Assembly (NCBI GenBank): GCA_014885115.2 | Contig: WKLE02000115.1 | Location: forward strand, 1-58,687 | DNA length: 58,687 nt | Direction of reading: 5' to 3' | Origin: Asterionellopsis glacialis | Lineage: Eukaryota > Bacillariophyta > Plagiogrammaphyceae > Rhaphoneidales > Asterionellopsidaceae | Part shown: one piece after another, positions 29,946-39,197 of the stretch | How the letters are laid out: every line of letters begins with the position of its first letter | How positions within the stretch are numbered: the first letter of the stretch is position 1 | Notes under the pieces: model-generated | Told to the model about the DNA's origin: nothing | Databases searched by the model: none | The model's input: the letters and a program-made list of their open reading frames with translations, nothing else | Position numbers and translations under genes: made by a program

Positions 29946-31328
29946 TCATACAAACTCATCTTCTGAATAATCTTCATTTTCAGTATGACGTTGTATTTTT
30001 CGTTTTGGAGGAGGCATTCTTCGTTCCTTGGGTCGAGCGGGTGGTGGGATTTTTCTTTCTCGATGATGACTTGTAGGTCTAGGGGGTGCAGCAACTTTCT
30101 TTTCTCTGTTATTGTGATTATTGCTGCTGCTGTTGTTGTTATTATTCCTGCCTCTATGGGTATTGTCATTTCTGTTGCTGTTGTTATTGTCGTCGTACAA
30201 ATTCCGTCTCGTCGTCGAAGGTGTAGCTTCAGTTTCCATAACAGGTGGTACTGTAGTAGTAGCTGTTGTGTCATCCTTCATGGAGGACATGGCCTGCATG
30301 GCCATCCATTGGTTACCGTACCATTGGAATACAAGTGCATGTAATAATCCTACAGTCATTTCAAAAGGTAAGGGAAAGGAGGGCCATCCATGTCGTTGCA
30401 AAAAGGGCAACACATAATTTGCACCTGTCGCAGAAACCATAATTCCAGTCAAAAAGGATGAAATGACACGCATACTTGTCTTGGACCCCTTTCTCCATTT
30501 TTGATCTACCAAATGATAGTCTGCCAGGGACAAGCCCAAGGTTTCAGTATGACCCGTCATGGCAGAAGTTGTCACGCCGGATGTTGCATCTCCTGCAGCA
30601 GCATTGATGATACTATATCCAAACGCCATGAGTGGCATTTTCAAAGCCAAACTACGACGGACAGGAAAGATATCGCATAAGACAAAGGCAAATAAAAAGT
30701 ACGGAATAACAGCCAAGTAGGTGGGTATTTTAGGTTGTCCCAATTGTTCCCGCAAGGCATTAGTTGTTTTCATTTGCAAGTCCTTGGCACGGTAGACAAA
30801 GTGACCACTTAGATAAGGAATATACAGAGAGACAAAGAACAAGGCCCTTTTGAATTTGAATTCGGCAATCATCATGGCTGTACGTATCGCATTTCCCGTC
30901 ATCATGGTGGCGTACGTTTCGTATTTTTTAAAAGAAAATGCATCTGTAAATCCTGCTAAAAATGAAACGGCTGTGATAAATCTTTGTCTGGTACGTTTTG
31001 ACATTGCGGCATGATGATGGTGGGATGGGTGTGGACTAGATGTGATTGGGTTATCTACAGATGTTGCTGTTGTTGCGGTCGCTGTGGACGCCTCCGGTTC
31101 TTGTACTTGCTCCTTTTCTAATGCAATGGGTGTCACTTTTAGGCTACGTAACCATCTTGGCGGTGGTGGTGCAGGTCTTTTGCGACTTCCTTCTAACTTA
31201 TTATTAGTATTCTTATGCTCGTTGGCAGTTGCAACAGGAGCTGTGGATGGACGAGCAACTGTTTCTGCAACAACTGCATCATGGCACACTATCAAAAACA
31301 CACTCAATAATGATAAAGAGACTTTCAT
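29946..31328 (-). CDS. DUF1275/YoaK-family membrane protein with long tails
   Basis: Single exon of 460 residues with an ATG start. Residues 1-21 form a signal peptide (LLSVFLIVCHDAVVAE). Residues about 22-110 are a Pro/Thr/Ala- and His-rich linker. The membrane core (about 115-345) begins TAVSFLAGFTDAFSFKKY and MMTGNAIRTAM, the conserved DUF1275 pattern (G-x-x-DA...MTGN), and continues with about six helices including SGVTTSAMTGHTETLG. The tail is low-complexity: Asn/Arg repeats, then KVAAPPRP and PPPKRK blocks, ending acidic (SEDEF). DUF1275 proteins are common in bacteria and have no firm function. The signal peptide suggests an endomembrane or plastid location, but no F-type plastid site is obvious. 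Confidence 0.8.
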   Translation of the reverse strand: MKVSLSLLSVFLIVCHDAVVAETVARPSTAPVATANEHKNTNNKLEGSRKRPAPPPPRWLRSLKVTPIALEKEQVQEPEASTATATTATSVDNPITSSPHPSHHHHAAMSKRTRQRFITAVSFLAGFTDAFSFKKYETYATMMTGNAIRTAMMIAEFKFKRALFFVSLYIPYLSGHFVYRAKDLQMKTTNALREQLGQPKIPTYLAVIPYFLFAFVLCDIFPVRRSLALKMPLMAFGYSIINAAAGDATSGVTTSAMTGHTETLGLSLADYHLVDQKWRKGSKTSMRVISSFLTGIMVSATGANYVLPFLQRHGWPSFPLPFEMTVGLLHALVFQWYGNQWMAMQAMSSMKDDTTATTTVPPVMETEATPSTTRRNLYDDNNNSNRNDNTHRGRNNNNNSSSNNHNNREKKVAAPPRPTSHHRERKIPPPARPKERRMPPPKRKIQRHTENEDYSEDEFV

Positions 31329-32773
31329 TCCGCTTGTTTTTCGTCGTCTTTTTTTGTCGATTGAAAATACAGTAGAGTATGTATCGCAGTTTTTCCTTTT
31401 CTCAAGTCCTCTGCTATCGTAAGATAATGTCTTTCGGTTTAAGGTTTTTAAAAGCGATGTTTTCTCTGTGTGGAGGCAGAATGCTGTCTGATATTGTACT
31501 TGAGTGGTCTCGATGCGATTGATTACACTTTTGGTATCAATTGGTTGATACTACTTGTGGCTGCATCGAACTGTTCGCAGTACAGTATTGTTTGTTCACT
31601 GTGTATGAATGCTCGCATTGAGTGTGCGGTCGTTGGCGTGTCAGAATTATGGAATGATGGAGAAAAAGAAGGCACGCTACGCTCTTACTGTAGGACATCT
31701 TCCGTTCCTTTGAAATTCCATACAGTAATCATTCTGTCACCCGGATGTTTTCTTGATGAAAAGACGAAAAAGAATAATTTCTAAAATATGTAAAAATGGA
31801 TTCGGAGCCATCCGCTATTAGAAAATGTTTCGTAGTTAACGTTACTATAACGGCTATGATACTCGGGACGAACCACCCGCGTCACAATTCCATCTGCCAC
31901 GTATGCCCGGGAACAATCAGAACCAATCAGCCTCCACACCAACAAAAATTCGAAATTTTTGAAACAGATTGTATTGGATTTTGGTCAAGATGTTCTGATG
32001 CCCATCAAGTCTGATGAGCCAATCAAAATGTTTGATAGAAATCTGTCCGTTGTGACGGTATTTTGAAGTCTCTCGAGTCCAAAAAACATTACTTGACTCA
32101 AAAAAGTCAGAGTTTGCCTCAAGAGTCTTGTAGACTACGAACCTATTCTCTAGAGTGTATCTCTCTAGAGAGGCCTACCTACACTCTCCCATTATTATTA
32201 GGACTACCAGCATGATATCACGATGAACAAGTAAATATTATTTTATGTAGGAGTAGTCCCAGCTAGGAGTACCGTGTATGTGCTTCTAATTTGACCTAGT
32301 CCAGATAGAGTCCTACGTATGATACAGGAGACCTCCCTCTAAAAGTTCAAAATAGGTCTACTAACTGTAGTCGTATTCCCGCCGCCCACATTTTGAATAA
32401 CTGCATGATGAATTCTATTTTAGCATGCATCAGGTTCAAAACTTATTTGATTCTAACGGAAAATGATCTTCATATGAAAATGTTGTTCATGATTCAACAA
32501 CATATTGAAAGTATCACAAGGGTCTAACATTATTTGCTATATTAGCTGTATAATTAATTTAAAAACCAAAAAACGATTTCCTTCCAAGTATGTATATATG
32601 CATGTACTATTGGAGAGTACAATAAGCCAGCTTCTGAAATACGAGACGGAAGCATCTGACAATACAATAAGTTACCCGTTCTGTTCTCCGAAAAGGTCGT
32701 TCTCTACCATTCCTACGCCTTCGTCCCGAAAGCTCACCCAAAAACCACATATTCCAGTGAGAACATATGTGTT
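31329..32773. other. Intergenic, no gene seen
   Basis: About 1.4 kb between the DUF1275 and CTF8 genes. Frames are short and inconsistent. CTCTAGAG-type inverted repeats occur near 32150-32172, a motif also found upstream of CTF8 and of the acyltransferase gene. Nothing else was recognised. Confidence 0.5.
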
Positions 32774-33393
32774 TCATCTCATGATACTTTTGGGATATTG
32801 ATCAAATAAGAATTTTTTCTTCACAATGCCCATTACTCTATATTCCACTAAAGATGAATTATTCTCGTCGTCACCGTTGTCACTCTTTGATGATCGTTTT
32901 CGCTTCTTCTTCATGACAGCAAAAGGTTCTTTTAAATTCACAATGGATCCCTTGAGTTCATGACTACCAACGGTCATCATTGGTTTGCCCTATAATAAAT
33001 ATATTCAAAATATAAGAATCACCCCCCGACAATAATTATTTATTCAACCAAAATGTTCAAACAAAATAATTATTTTTCCAGACAAGAAAAATGAGAAAGA
33101 TGTGGGACGTATGTATCTTCCAAGAAATCCGATGGTAATGATAACGGCAACAATTGTAATAAACCATCAATATGAAAACACACACTTACCTCTTCTGTGA
33201 ATCGGATAGCACCAAGTTCCACACGATCATCACCCAACACACTTGTGCTTGTCTGATTTTCATCATTTTCGGCGTTCGGAAGGTCTTTGGGCATGATCAA
33301 TTCACCATTCAATTCAATCATGGCCCATTCCTTAGCATCAGTCGTAGATGATGATGTTGTCACACCTTCATCAGGAAGAATTGGTACAATCAT
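32774..33393 (-). CDS. CTF8: CTF8, alternative clamp-loader subunit
   Basis: Two exons, 33393-33190 and 32989-32774, phase 0 (GTAAGT donor, TTATAG acceptor), giving 139 residues, near the usual length of the family. The N-terminal EWAMIELNGEL and LGAIRF blocks and the exon-2 PMMTVGSHELKGSIVNLKEPFAVMKKK, then YRVMGIVKKKFLF, are the Ctf8 signature. Ctf8 works with Ctf18 and Dcc1 in the Ctf18-RFC complex, which loads PCNA and supports sister-chromatid cohesion and fork checkpoints in the nucleus. A Lys/Arg and acidic insertion (KKKRKRSSKSDNGDDENN) could serve as a nuclear signal. Its 5' flank exists in a second, diverged copy at about 37375-37672. Confidence 0.88.
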
Positions 33394-33399
33394 ATTGTC

Positions 33400-33700
33400 T
33401 TGTTTTTGTTTTCACAATAACGTTGGGTATTAATTAGGAGTTTCTGGTGATTAGCAATCTCAGTTTCCAAAGGTAGACTTGGGTCCCTCTCTCTCTAGAG
33501 AGATGGGTGTCTTTTTTTTTTGTCAGACGAGATTGATTTGCAATGGCGCGCCAAAAAATGAAAGTGACAAGGAAAAAATGGCTCACCGATCGTGCCCTGG
33601 AGAATCACACTAGAGAACGGAAAAAAGTCATGTACGTGAGTTAGGGTTATATAAAATGAAAAAAGATATGCACGTGAGCTAGGGTTATATAAATAAAATA
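33400..33700. repeat. CTF8 5' flank: copy A of a dispersed repeat, with an internal 38-bp tandem repeat
   Basis: Copy A shares, in the same order, TTTGTTTT-C/T-ACAATA, AGCAATC, AAAGGT, CTCTAGAGAGATG and CCAAAAAATGA blocks with 37375-37672 (copy B). Inside copy A, a unit of about 38 bp (GAAAAAAG...TACGTGAG...AGGGTTATATAAA) is present twice at 33620-33696; the second unit has a perfect CACGTG. Copy B keeps one unit (ATGCACGTGAGGT.GGGTTAT). The rest of 33394-34200 is AT-rich without a gene. Confidence 0.65.
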
Positions 33701-34200
33701 ATGTGAAACCATGACGCGTCGTCTACAATCTGAAATCAGTACAGTTTTCTTCCATGCATATTGATCTTCTACATAAGTACAGATAGAGACAATGCTACAT
33801 TGGACCCTCGTAGCAGCTTCTATACCTTAAATGAATGGCACTGTAGTTTCTGTCTCAAACAAAAAATATAATTCCTTTTTCTTAAAGCGGATTATCCAAG
33901 ATACAATGAAATTACCTTCAGTATCATAGTCATGCATAAAATTTACAGGTTTTCTATCTTTTTAAAAACACATGTATGACCGGTTTTGGATAGCTTTTAG
34001 GAATTAATAGGAGTGTCAAAAGATCGTACGAAAACTTAAATTTTGTGCAATTTATTTACTCTAGCAGGTATTAAATACCTGGTAACTGGTGCAAGTTTGA
34101 ACGTTTTTCATTCGCATTCGACCTCTCTCTTCCTTGGTGAACTTACTAATTAGTAAAAAGAGCAGTAAACACACCCGCAATTAAAGAGGCAAGAAAGAAG

Positions 34201-36441
34201 ATGTCAGGGTTACAAAGGTCATCTGCACCATCTGCATTGTCATCCTCAGACGATGCCGATATTGGAAATGATAAGGTTACTAATGCTAAAGCCAAGCCTG
34301 TTTTTGTTATTAATGAAGACGAAGAAGAAGTTGATTCAAAAGCAATGAAAGCTCCAAAGACAAGGGGATTATCAAAACATTCAACGAATAGTATTGATAA
34401 TGGTAATGAAAGACATGCTATTCGTACCGATCGATTTGGACGTGTCATCATCGATACAAATAGATCAAAGAAGAAGATCAATAGCCTGGGGAAGTCAATT
34501 CTTAGTAGTAGACGATCATCAAGCAAACAAAGTGGAAAAAATCATAGTGAACTTCGACAGCAATGGACTAGCATGATAACACATAATGGTGGAAATAATG
34601 GCGGAAGCGGACAAGGACGAGGAAGCCTCAATATCAATTATAATAAACGGTCAAAGTTCAATATAAATAAAGGAAAAGGTCTTCGAAATAATGAAAGAAG
34701 TGTTAGTGAAATCGATAAACATGGAGCATCAACATTTGATAAGTGTTGGACAAAAGAATTAGTTGCAGAAACACTTCAATCAGAACCATGGTTATCAAGA
34801 TTTTATAGACAAATTTCTATAGTAGCTGGAATAGGTACGTAATATAAACTTTGTTGTTTGGTGAGTCAGTAAGACCAACAATTGATCACTCTCATCCCCT
34901 TTTCAATTTTTTTGGCTATTTGCCCTCTCCATCTTAAAAAAATTATGAAAAATAACATGAAACAACAGTCCAACCTTTAAATGAAAAAGATTATCAAAAT
35001 GGTTTGAAACGCTACAAAGATAAAGAAACTTTTCATACCAATTTTTTCTTAGATAATGGTGATATGTTTCTTACGGGATTTCAACTCAACAACAGCGAAA
35101 ATTTCCCATTTGACGCGCACAGGTAAGGAACTCTTTCCCCATCAATCTCGAGTCTTTTTTTTTTTGCATTATTTTGACAATCCCTGAACGGCTGCATCAA
35201 AAGTGGAGCCCTACCCATAGAATCTTTGTTCGGTTGTCAATTTGAACAACATTGTCTGTGAAATGAAACTTAATTTTGGGTCTAACCGTTTATGCTTCTT
35301 TGTCTATTTCGTGTTTGCTTGGCTGTTTGTTCCTGTCCTGGATTTGTTTCATAGGTTGTTTAAAGACGCTAAGCTATCATTTCTGCTTGTAATTGTAATG
35401 ATTGTTCTCATCTTGTTTTGTACAATATTTGCATTAGTTGGATGGTGGGCATCATGTTATGAATATATTACTCTTGCAAATTCGATACCACATGGTATAC
35501 TTCTATTAAGTGGATTAGGCGATATAGTTTTAGACGCCAACCAAAATACCAACACATGTTTATGGATGCATTCCTCTGCTGTGATTATTGGGATTTATAT
35601 AACTTTACCAATAATCGGGGCGTTAGTTTTGGTTAGATTATTAGATAATCGTGCCGATTTGATTAAATCCTCCAACATAATATTGTTATCAAAACGCTCC
35701 GGCAAACCAACCATTATGCTACGGGCAGCAACAGCGAATGGACAACATTTACTTAATTTTACATCGAAAATGGTTGTGTATGTATTCAAAAAAGAAGAAG
35801 ATACAGGCGAAAATTACGCATCGATGACATCATTAGATTTATCACATGCGCCATCATTAGGTTATTCGTCAATGAATTTATTACATATCTGTGACCAAGA
35901 CTCGCCACTAACAAAAATGGGGATCGTATCTATGGACGAGTACGGTGTCCCGCGCCTACATAAAGAAAAAGGATTAATAGGGTTTGCATTTTATGCAAGT
36001 GCTAAAGGCGCAGCACATCATTTTAAATTATTCTTGGATATGGAAAAAAGTGTGATATCACCATGTCCAAACACTGGACGTATCCCAATGTTTGAGTCGA
36101 CAGTTGTAACAGTTGGTTTTGATTGGCGGAAAACAAAAGGCAAATCTGTATGTGTCAATGATATGTCTAAAATATCAAAATGGAAATATTGTTCAATTGA
36201 ATTACGAAAGCAAAACATTGACAATGATGAAGCCAAAAGCGATAATGACGAAACAAATAATTTAAAATCCGGAATTGTTGACGAAACAATCATTGATGGT
36301 GATAAGGACAGCAGGAATGACGACTTAGGTGATAATGAGGATAACAGGGAATACGAAATCGACGACTTACTAGAATTTACAGACGACAACTTCAGCAAAA
36401 AGGAACATGATGCCGATCTGATGACAATTGAAGAAGATTAG
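34201..36441 (+). CDS. Kir/KirBac-like two-helix channel with non-canonical filter
   Basis: Three exons, 34201-34834, 34969-35122 and 35355-36441, give 624 residues; phases fit (G|TC and AG|G junctions). Residues 1-210 are polar and low-complexity with an early RTDRFGRVIID segment. A pre-membrane amphipathic stretch leads to TM1 (about 270-296, ending WW), a pore loop containing SGLGDIV (315-321) and TM2 (about 337-356). The cytosolic part has SGKPTIMLRAA, MTSLDLSHAP, ICDQDSPLTKMG and GFAFYAS, which parallel KirBac landmarks (G-x-PTLM-x-RAA; DL; DE-SPL). Kir proteins are K+ channels, but the TxGYG filter is replaced by LSGLGD, so conductance or selectivity may be lost or changed. The tail is strongly acidic. 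A second copy of the tail and 3'UTR lies just downstream. Confidence 0.72.
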
Positions 36442-36783
36442 AACAAACCTTTGTAAAACCTGCACATGTATACTTCAGCTTGCAAACAATGTATAGCCTG
36501 CGAATATTAACAGTAAAACATGTTAGCATTATATTGTCGACGACCTAGATGATACTGAGGATAGCAGGGAATACGAAATGGATGATTTACCAGCATTTGT
36601 AGATGAGAAGGGCGACGACGACAACAGCAACAAAGACCACAATGGCGATACCGATGATTTTAATGTGAGGACAATTGGAGAAGAATAGAGCAACCTTTGT
36701 ACAACCTGCATGTACATACTTCAGCTTGAAAACAATATGTAGCCTTCGAAGATTAACAATAAAACATATTAGCATTATATTGT
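36319..36783 (+). repeat. Tandem duplicate of the channel gene's tail and 3'UTR
   Basis: Copy 1 (36319-36537) is the last 41 codons plus 96 bp of 3' sequence of the channel gene. Copy 2 (36539-36783) repeats it: 50 codons open to a TAG at 36686-36688, then 95 bp matching the same 3'UTR (both end AGCATTATATTGT). The coding length difference is 27 bp, a multiple of three, and substitutions keep acidic residues. Copy 2 has no start or upstream exons, so it is an orphan tail. Confidence 0.85.
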
Positions 36784-36932
36784 AGGTTGTTCGAATTGAA
36801 ATTTTGAGCTCTTCTATTATAGGTGCTATGGATAGAGTGAAAGTGTTTACTACTATCGTGTTTTCTTGTTCAGTGAAAACTACGTTACGATCTCAAATTG
36901 AATAATCATATCACAAGCGAACGATGTGACCA

Positions 36933-36948
36933 TGACGTTCCATGACGT
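36933..36948 (+). promoter_or_regulatory. Pair of TGACGT sites
   Basis: TGACGT occurs at 36933-36938 and 36943-36948, exactly 10 bp apart, so the two sites face the same side of the helix. They lie about 1 kb before the acyltransferase start. A CRE/bZIP-type site is inferred; no direct support. Confidence 0.3.
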
Positions 36949-37374
36949 TTGCAGACGTACCAGTAGTGGAACAGACACCAACTAGCTAACTAATAGCTAG
37001 AAGAAATGAATCTGTTATGCTTCTATTCATTCTATTACGTTTCGTTATTATTTTCATGAACTTTGTTTTGCTTTGCGTGAATTCTTTTGGTTTGCCCCAC
37101 GGTCAACTTCTATTCCAGGTTTGGAGGTTGTTACACCGTCAAGAGTCAATAATTCCTGTTTCCAGGCTTGGTTCGCCGAAATTCCAGATTCGGGGATATA
37201 CAAGTTTCTATTGTTAGGCCATCCTGGGCTATTATTGCTTTCATACTACTTTCATACCACGCGTAGCCATATCCAACATTATCCACGCATACGCTCAAGC
37301 CACTTACGTCAGAACACACAAGCTAAACAAAAAATGTGTTTCTGGAGTTGAATATCCATAACTGTTTCCGTCAT

Positions 37375-37672
37375 ATTAATTCCGTTGGAATGGCACATGC
37401 CATATCCACGGGAGAATCCAATTGTTGGGTCATTGAAATTACAGGTGCCATTATTGTTTTTTTGTTTTGTTTTTACAATATAACGTGTTGTACAGGTTTG
37501 TCCAGCAATCAGTCAACAAAGGTGTAGGGTCCTCTAGAGAGATGATGGATTTCTTTTTTTGGTCGGACACCCAAAAAATGACAAGAAAAACAAGGACCAC
37601 CGACCATGCATGCGCAGGCATGACTCAAAAAGGAGAAATGTATGCACGTGAGGTGGGGTTATTACATTCGAG
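37375..37672. pseudogene. Diverged copy of the CTF8 5' region (copy B)
   Basis: Homologous in block order to 33400-33690, the CTF8 upstream region. On the minus strand an ATG at 37451 stands where the CTF8 ATG would be. It opens 27 codons (MAPVIS...IPTELI) that could be a decayed CTF8 start, ending in TGA. It lies about 250-550 bp upstream of the acyltransferase ATG and may now serve as its promoter. Confidence 0.5.
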
Positions 37673-37925
37673 AGATACAGAAAAATCCCCAGGTGCCAGG
37701 GGTACTGTACTCGTACACCAAAAGTTTCCTGATATCTTTGCTCACATTTTCCCTGCAGAAGACATCAAAACCTCGCAAAACCCGAACCCTTCAACAAACA
37801 GGTGTCAACCAAGAAAAAGTGCAATCGCGTATTCGCTTCTCTCTCCCTCCTCATTGAAAGTATATGCAATTGTGAGGCACAAAATCTTCTCCACATACGA
37901 TTCTACCTACCTACCAAGATAATAC

Positions 37926-39128
37926 ATGAGATTACGCATCAATTCCTTATCCCATTTCAAACCTGTGTGCCTTCTACTATATTTGTTGTTGGTGACATTA
38001 TTACTTGAGAAATATGAAGCATTCCTAGAACATATTCCAAAATCATTACATCTCACTTCGTCGGTAGACATTTTTTCTGAATTAGAACCACACACAAGGA
38101 AAGACGGACTACTGATTGATGAAAATAAAAACATTACAAAGAAGTACGATCCAATTTTAGATTGGAAACCGCCTTCATCCGATATAGTACAAAAAGCAAT
38201 ACAAGAACGGGTCGAACCCTTACGACGCTTGTCTTCACCAAAATTCTTCAGCACAGACAAAAATGGAAAATGTCATGTTGGATTGTCTCATTTGCCACCG
38301 TTTGATGAACGTCCACTTTTAATTGTTGGGAATCATCAACTTGGGGGGGTAGATATGTGGATGGTGGTTGCAGAATTATTAGAACAGCGAGATATATCTG
38401 TTCGAGGATTAGGACACTCCGTTATATTTAAAAAAGATTCAGCCTATTTTGGGGGTGGACCATCCTTTGTAGAAGGTGTTAATGGTGGGGCATTTGGTTT
38501 ATTCCAAACCTTTGGTGCAGTTGAAGCTTCACCACTCAATTTTTACAGATTAATGGAAACGAAACAAGCTGTGTTACACTTTCCAGGTGGGGTGAAGGAA
38601 GCATACCATGCCAAGGGAGAAGAATACGAACTATTTTGGCCTATAAATAAAACAGACTTTGTTAGGACTGCCGCCAAGTTCAATGCAACTATTGTAACTC
38701 TTGCCTCTATTGGGGCTGCTGACAGTGCAATCATGTTAGCAAGTCCCGATGAACTGTTAAACTTACCTTTTGGACTTGGTCACAAAGTTGCAGAATCTCC
38801 TATTGCAGTGAATGGAATTGTAAGTACTAATGATGGTAATGAATACAAGGTTCCAATACCTCCACCATTAGCAATACCAAAGCCATTCCCATCTAGGCAT
38901 TACTTCCTATTTGGTAAACCCATCAGTACAAGAGATCTGGACCCCAATGACAGGACCAAATGTCAATCCTTGTACGATTCTGTTCAAGTTAATTTACGGT
39001 GTGGTATCCATCGTCTATTACAAGCACGAGAGAAAGATCCATTTAAGAATTCGGTTACACGATTTGCATACGAGCAATTCACGAAAAAGTCCTCACCAAC
39101 ATTCTCTCTTGATGAGTTGAATGTATAA
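37926..39128 (+). CDS. Plastid acyltransferase (phytyl-ester-synthase/DGAT2-like domain)
   Basis: Single exon of 400 residues with an ATG start. Residues 1-33 are a signal anchor or peptide (VCLLLYLLLVTLLL) ending YEAF/LE, a plastid-type site. The domain starts near residue 128 with the acyltransferase block VGNHQLGGVDMW (His136 and Asp142, H-x5-D). It continues with VRGLGHSVIF, FGAVEASPLNFYRLM, VLHFPGGVKEAYHAKGEEYELFWP, FVRTAAKFNATIVTLASIG and, near the end, FLFGKPIST. This matches the C-terminal half of plant phytyl ester synthases (PES1/2), which esterify phytol or diacylglycerol in plastoglobules. The N-terminal alpha/beta-hydrolase half of the plant enzymes is absent. Expected role: plastid neutral lipid or phytyl ester formation. 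Confidence 0.82.
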   Translation: MRLRINSLSHFKPVCLLLYLLLVTLLLEKYEAFLEHIPKSLHLTSSVDIFSELEPHTRKDGLLIDENKNITKKYDPILDWKPPSSDIVQKAIQERVEPLRRLSSPKFFSTDKNGKCHVGLSHLPPFDERPLLIVGNHQLGGVDMWMVVAELLEQRDISVRGLGHSVIFKKDSAYFGGGPSFVEGVNGGAFGLFQTFGAVEASPLNFYRLMETKQAVLHFPGGVKEAYHAKGEEYELFWPINKTDFVRTAAKFNATIVTLASIGAADSAIMLASPDELLNLPFGLGHKVAESPIAVNGIVSTNDGNEYKVPIPPPLAIPKPFPSRHYFLFGKPISTRDLDPNDRTKCQSLYDSVQVNLRCGIHRLLQAREKDPFKNSVTRFAYEQFTKKSSPTFSLDELNV

Positions 39129-39197
39129 TCTTCTTCAAAATGGAAACTGATGTTTTGAAAAACTTTATCCTTTTTTGGGGAAGAAATGTGCACATCG

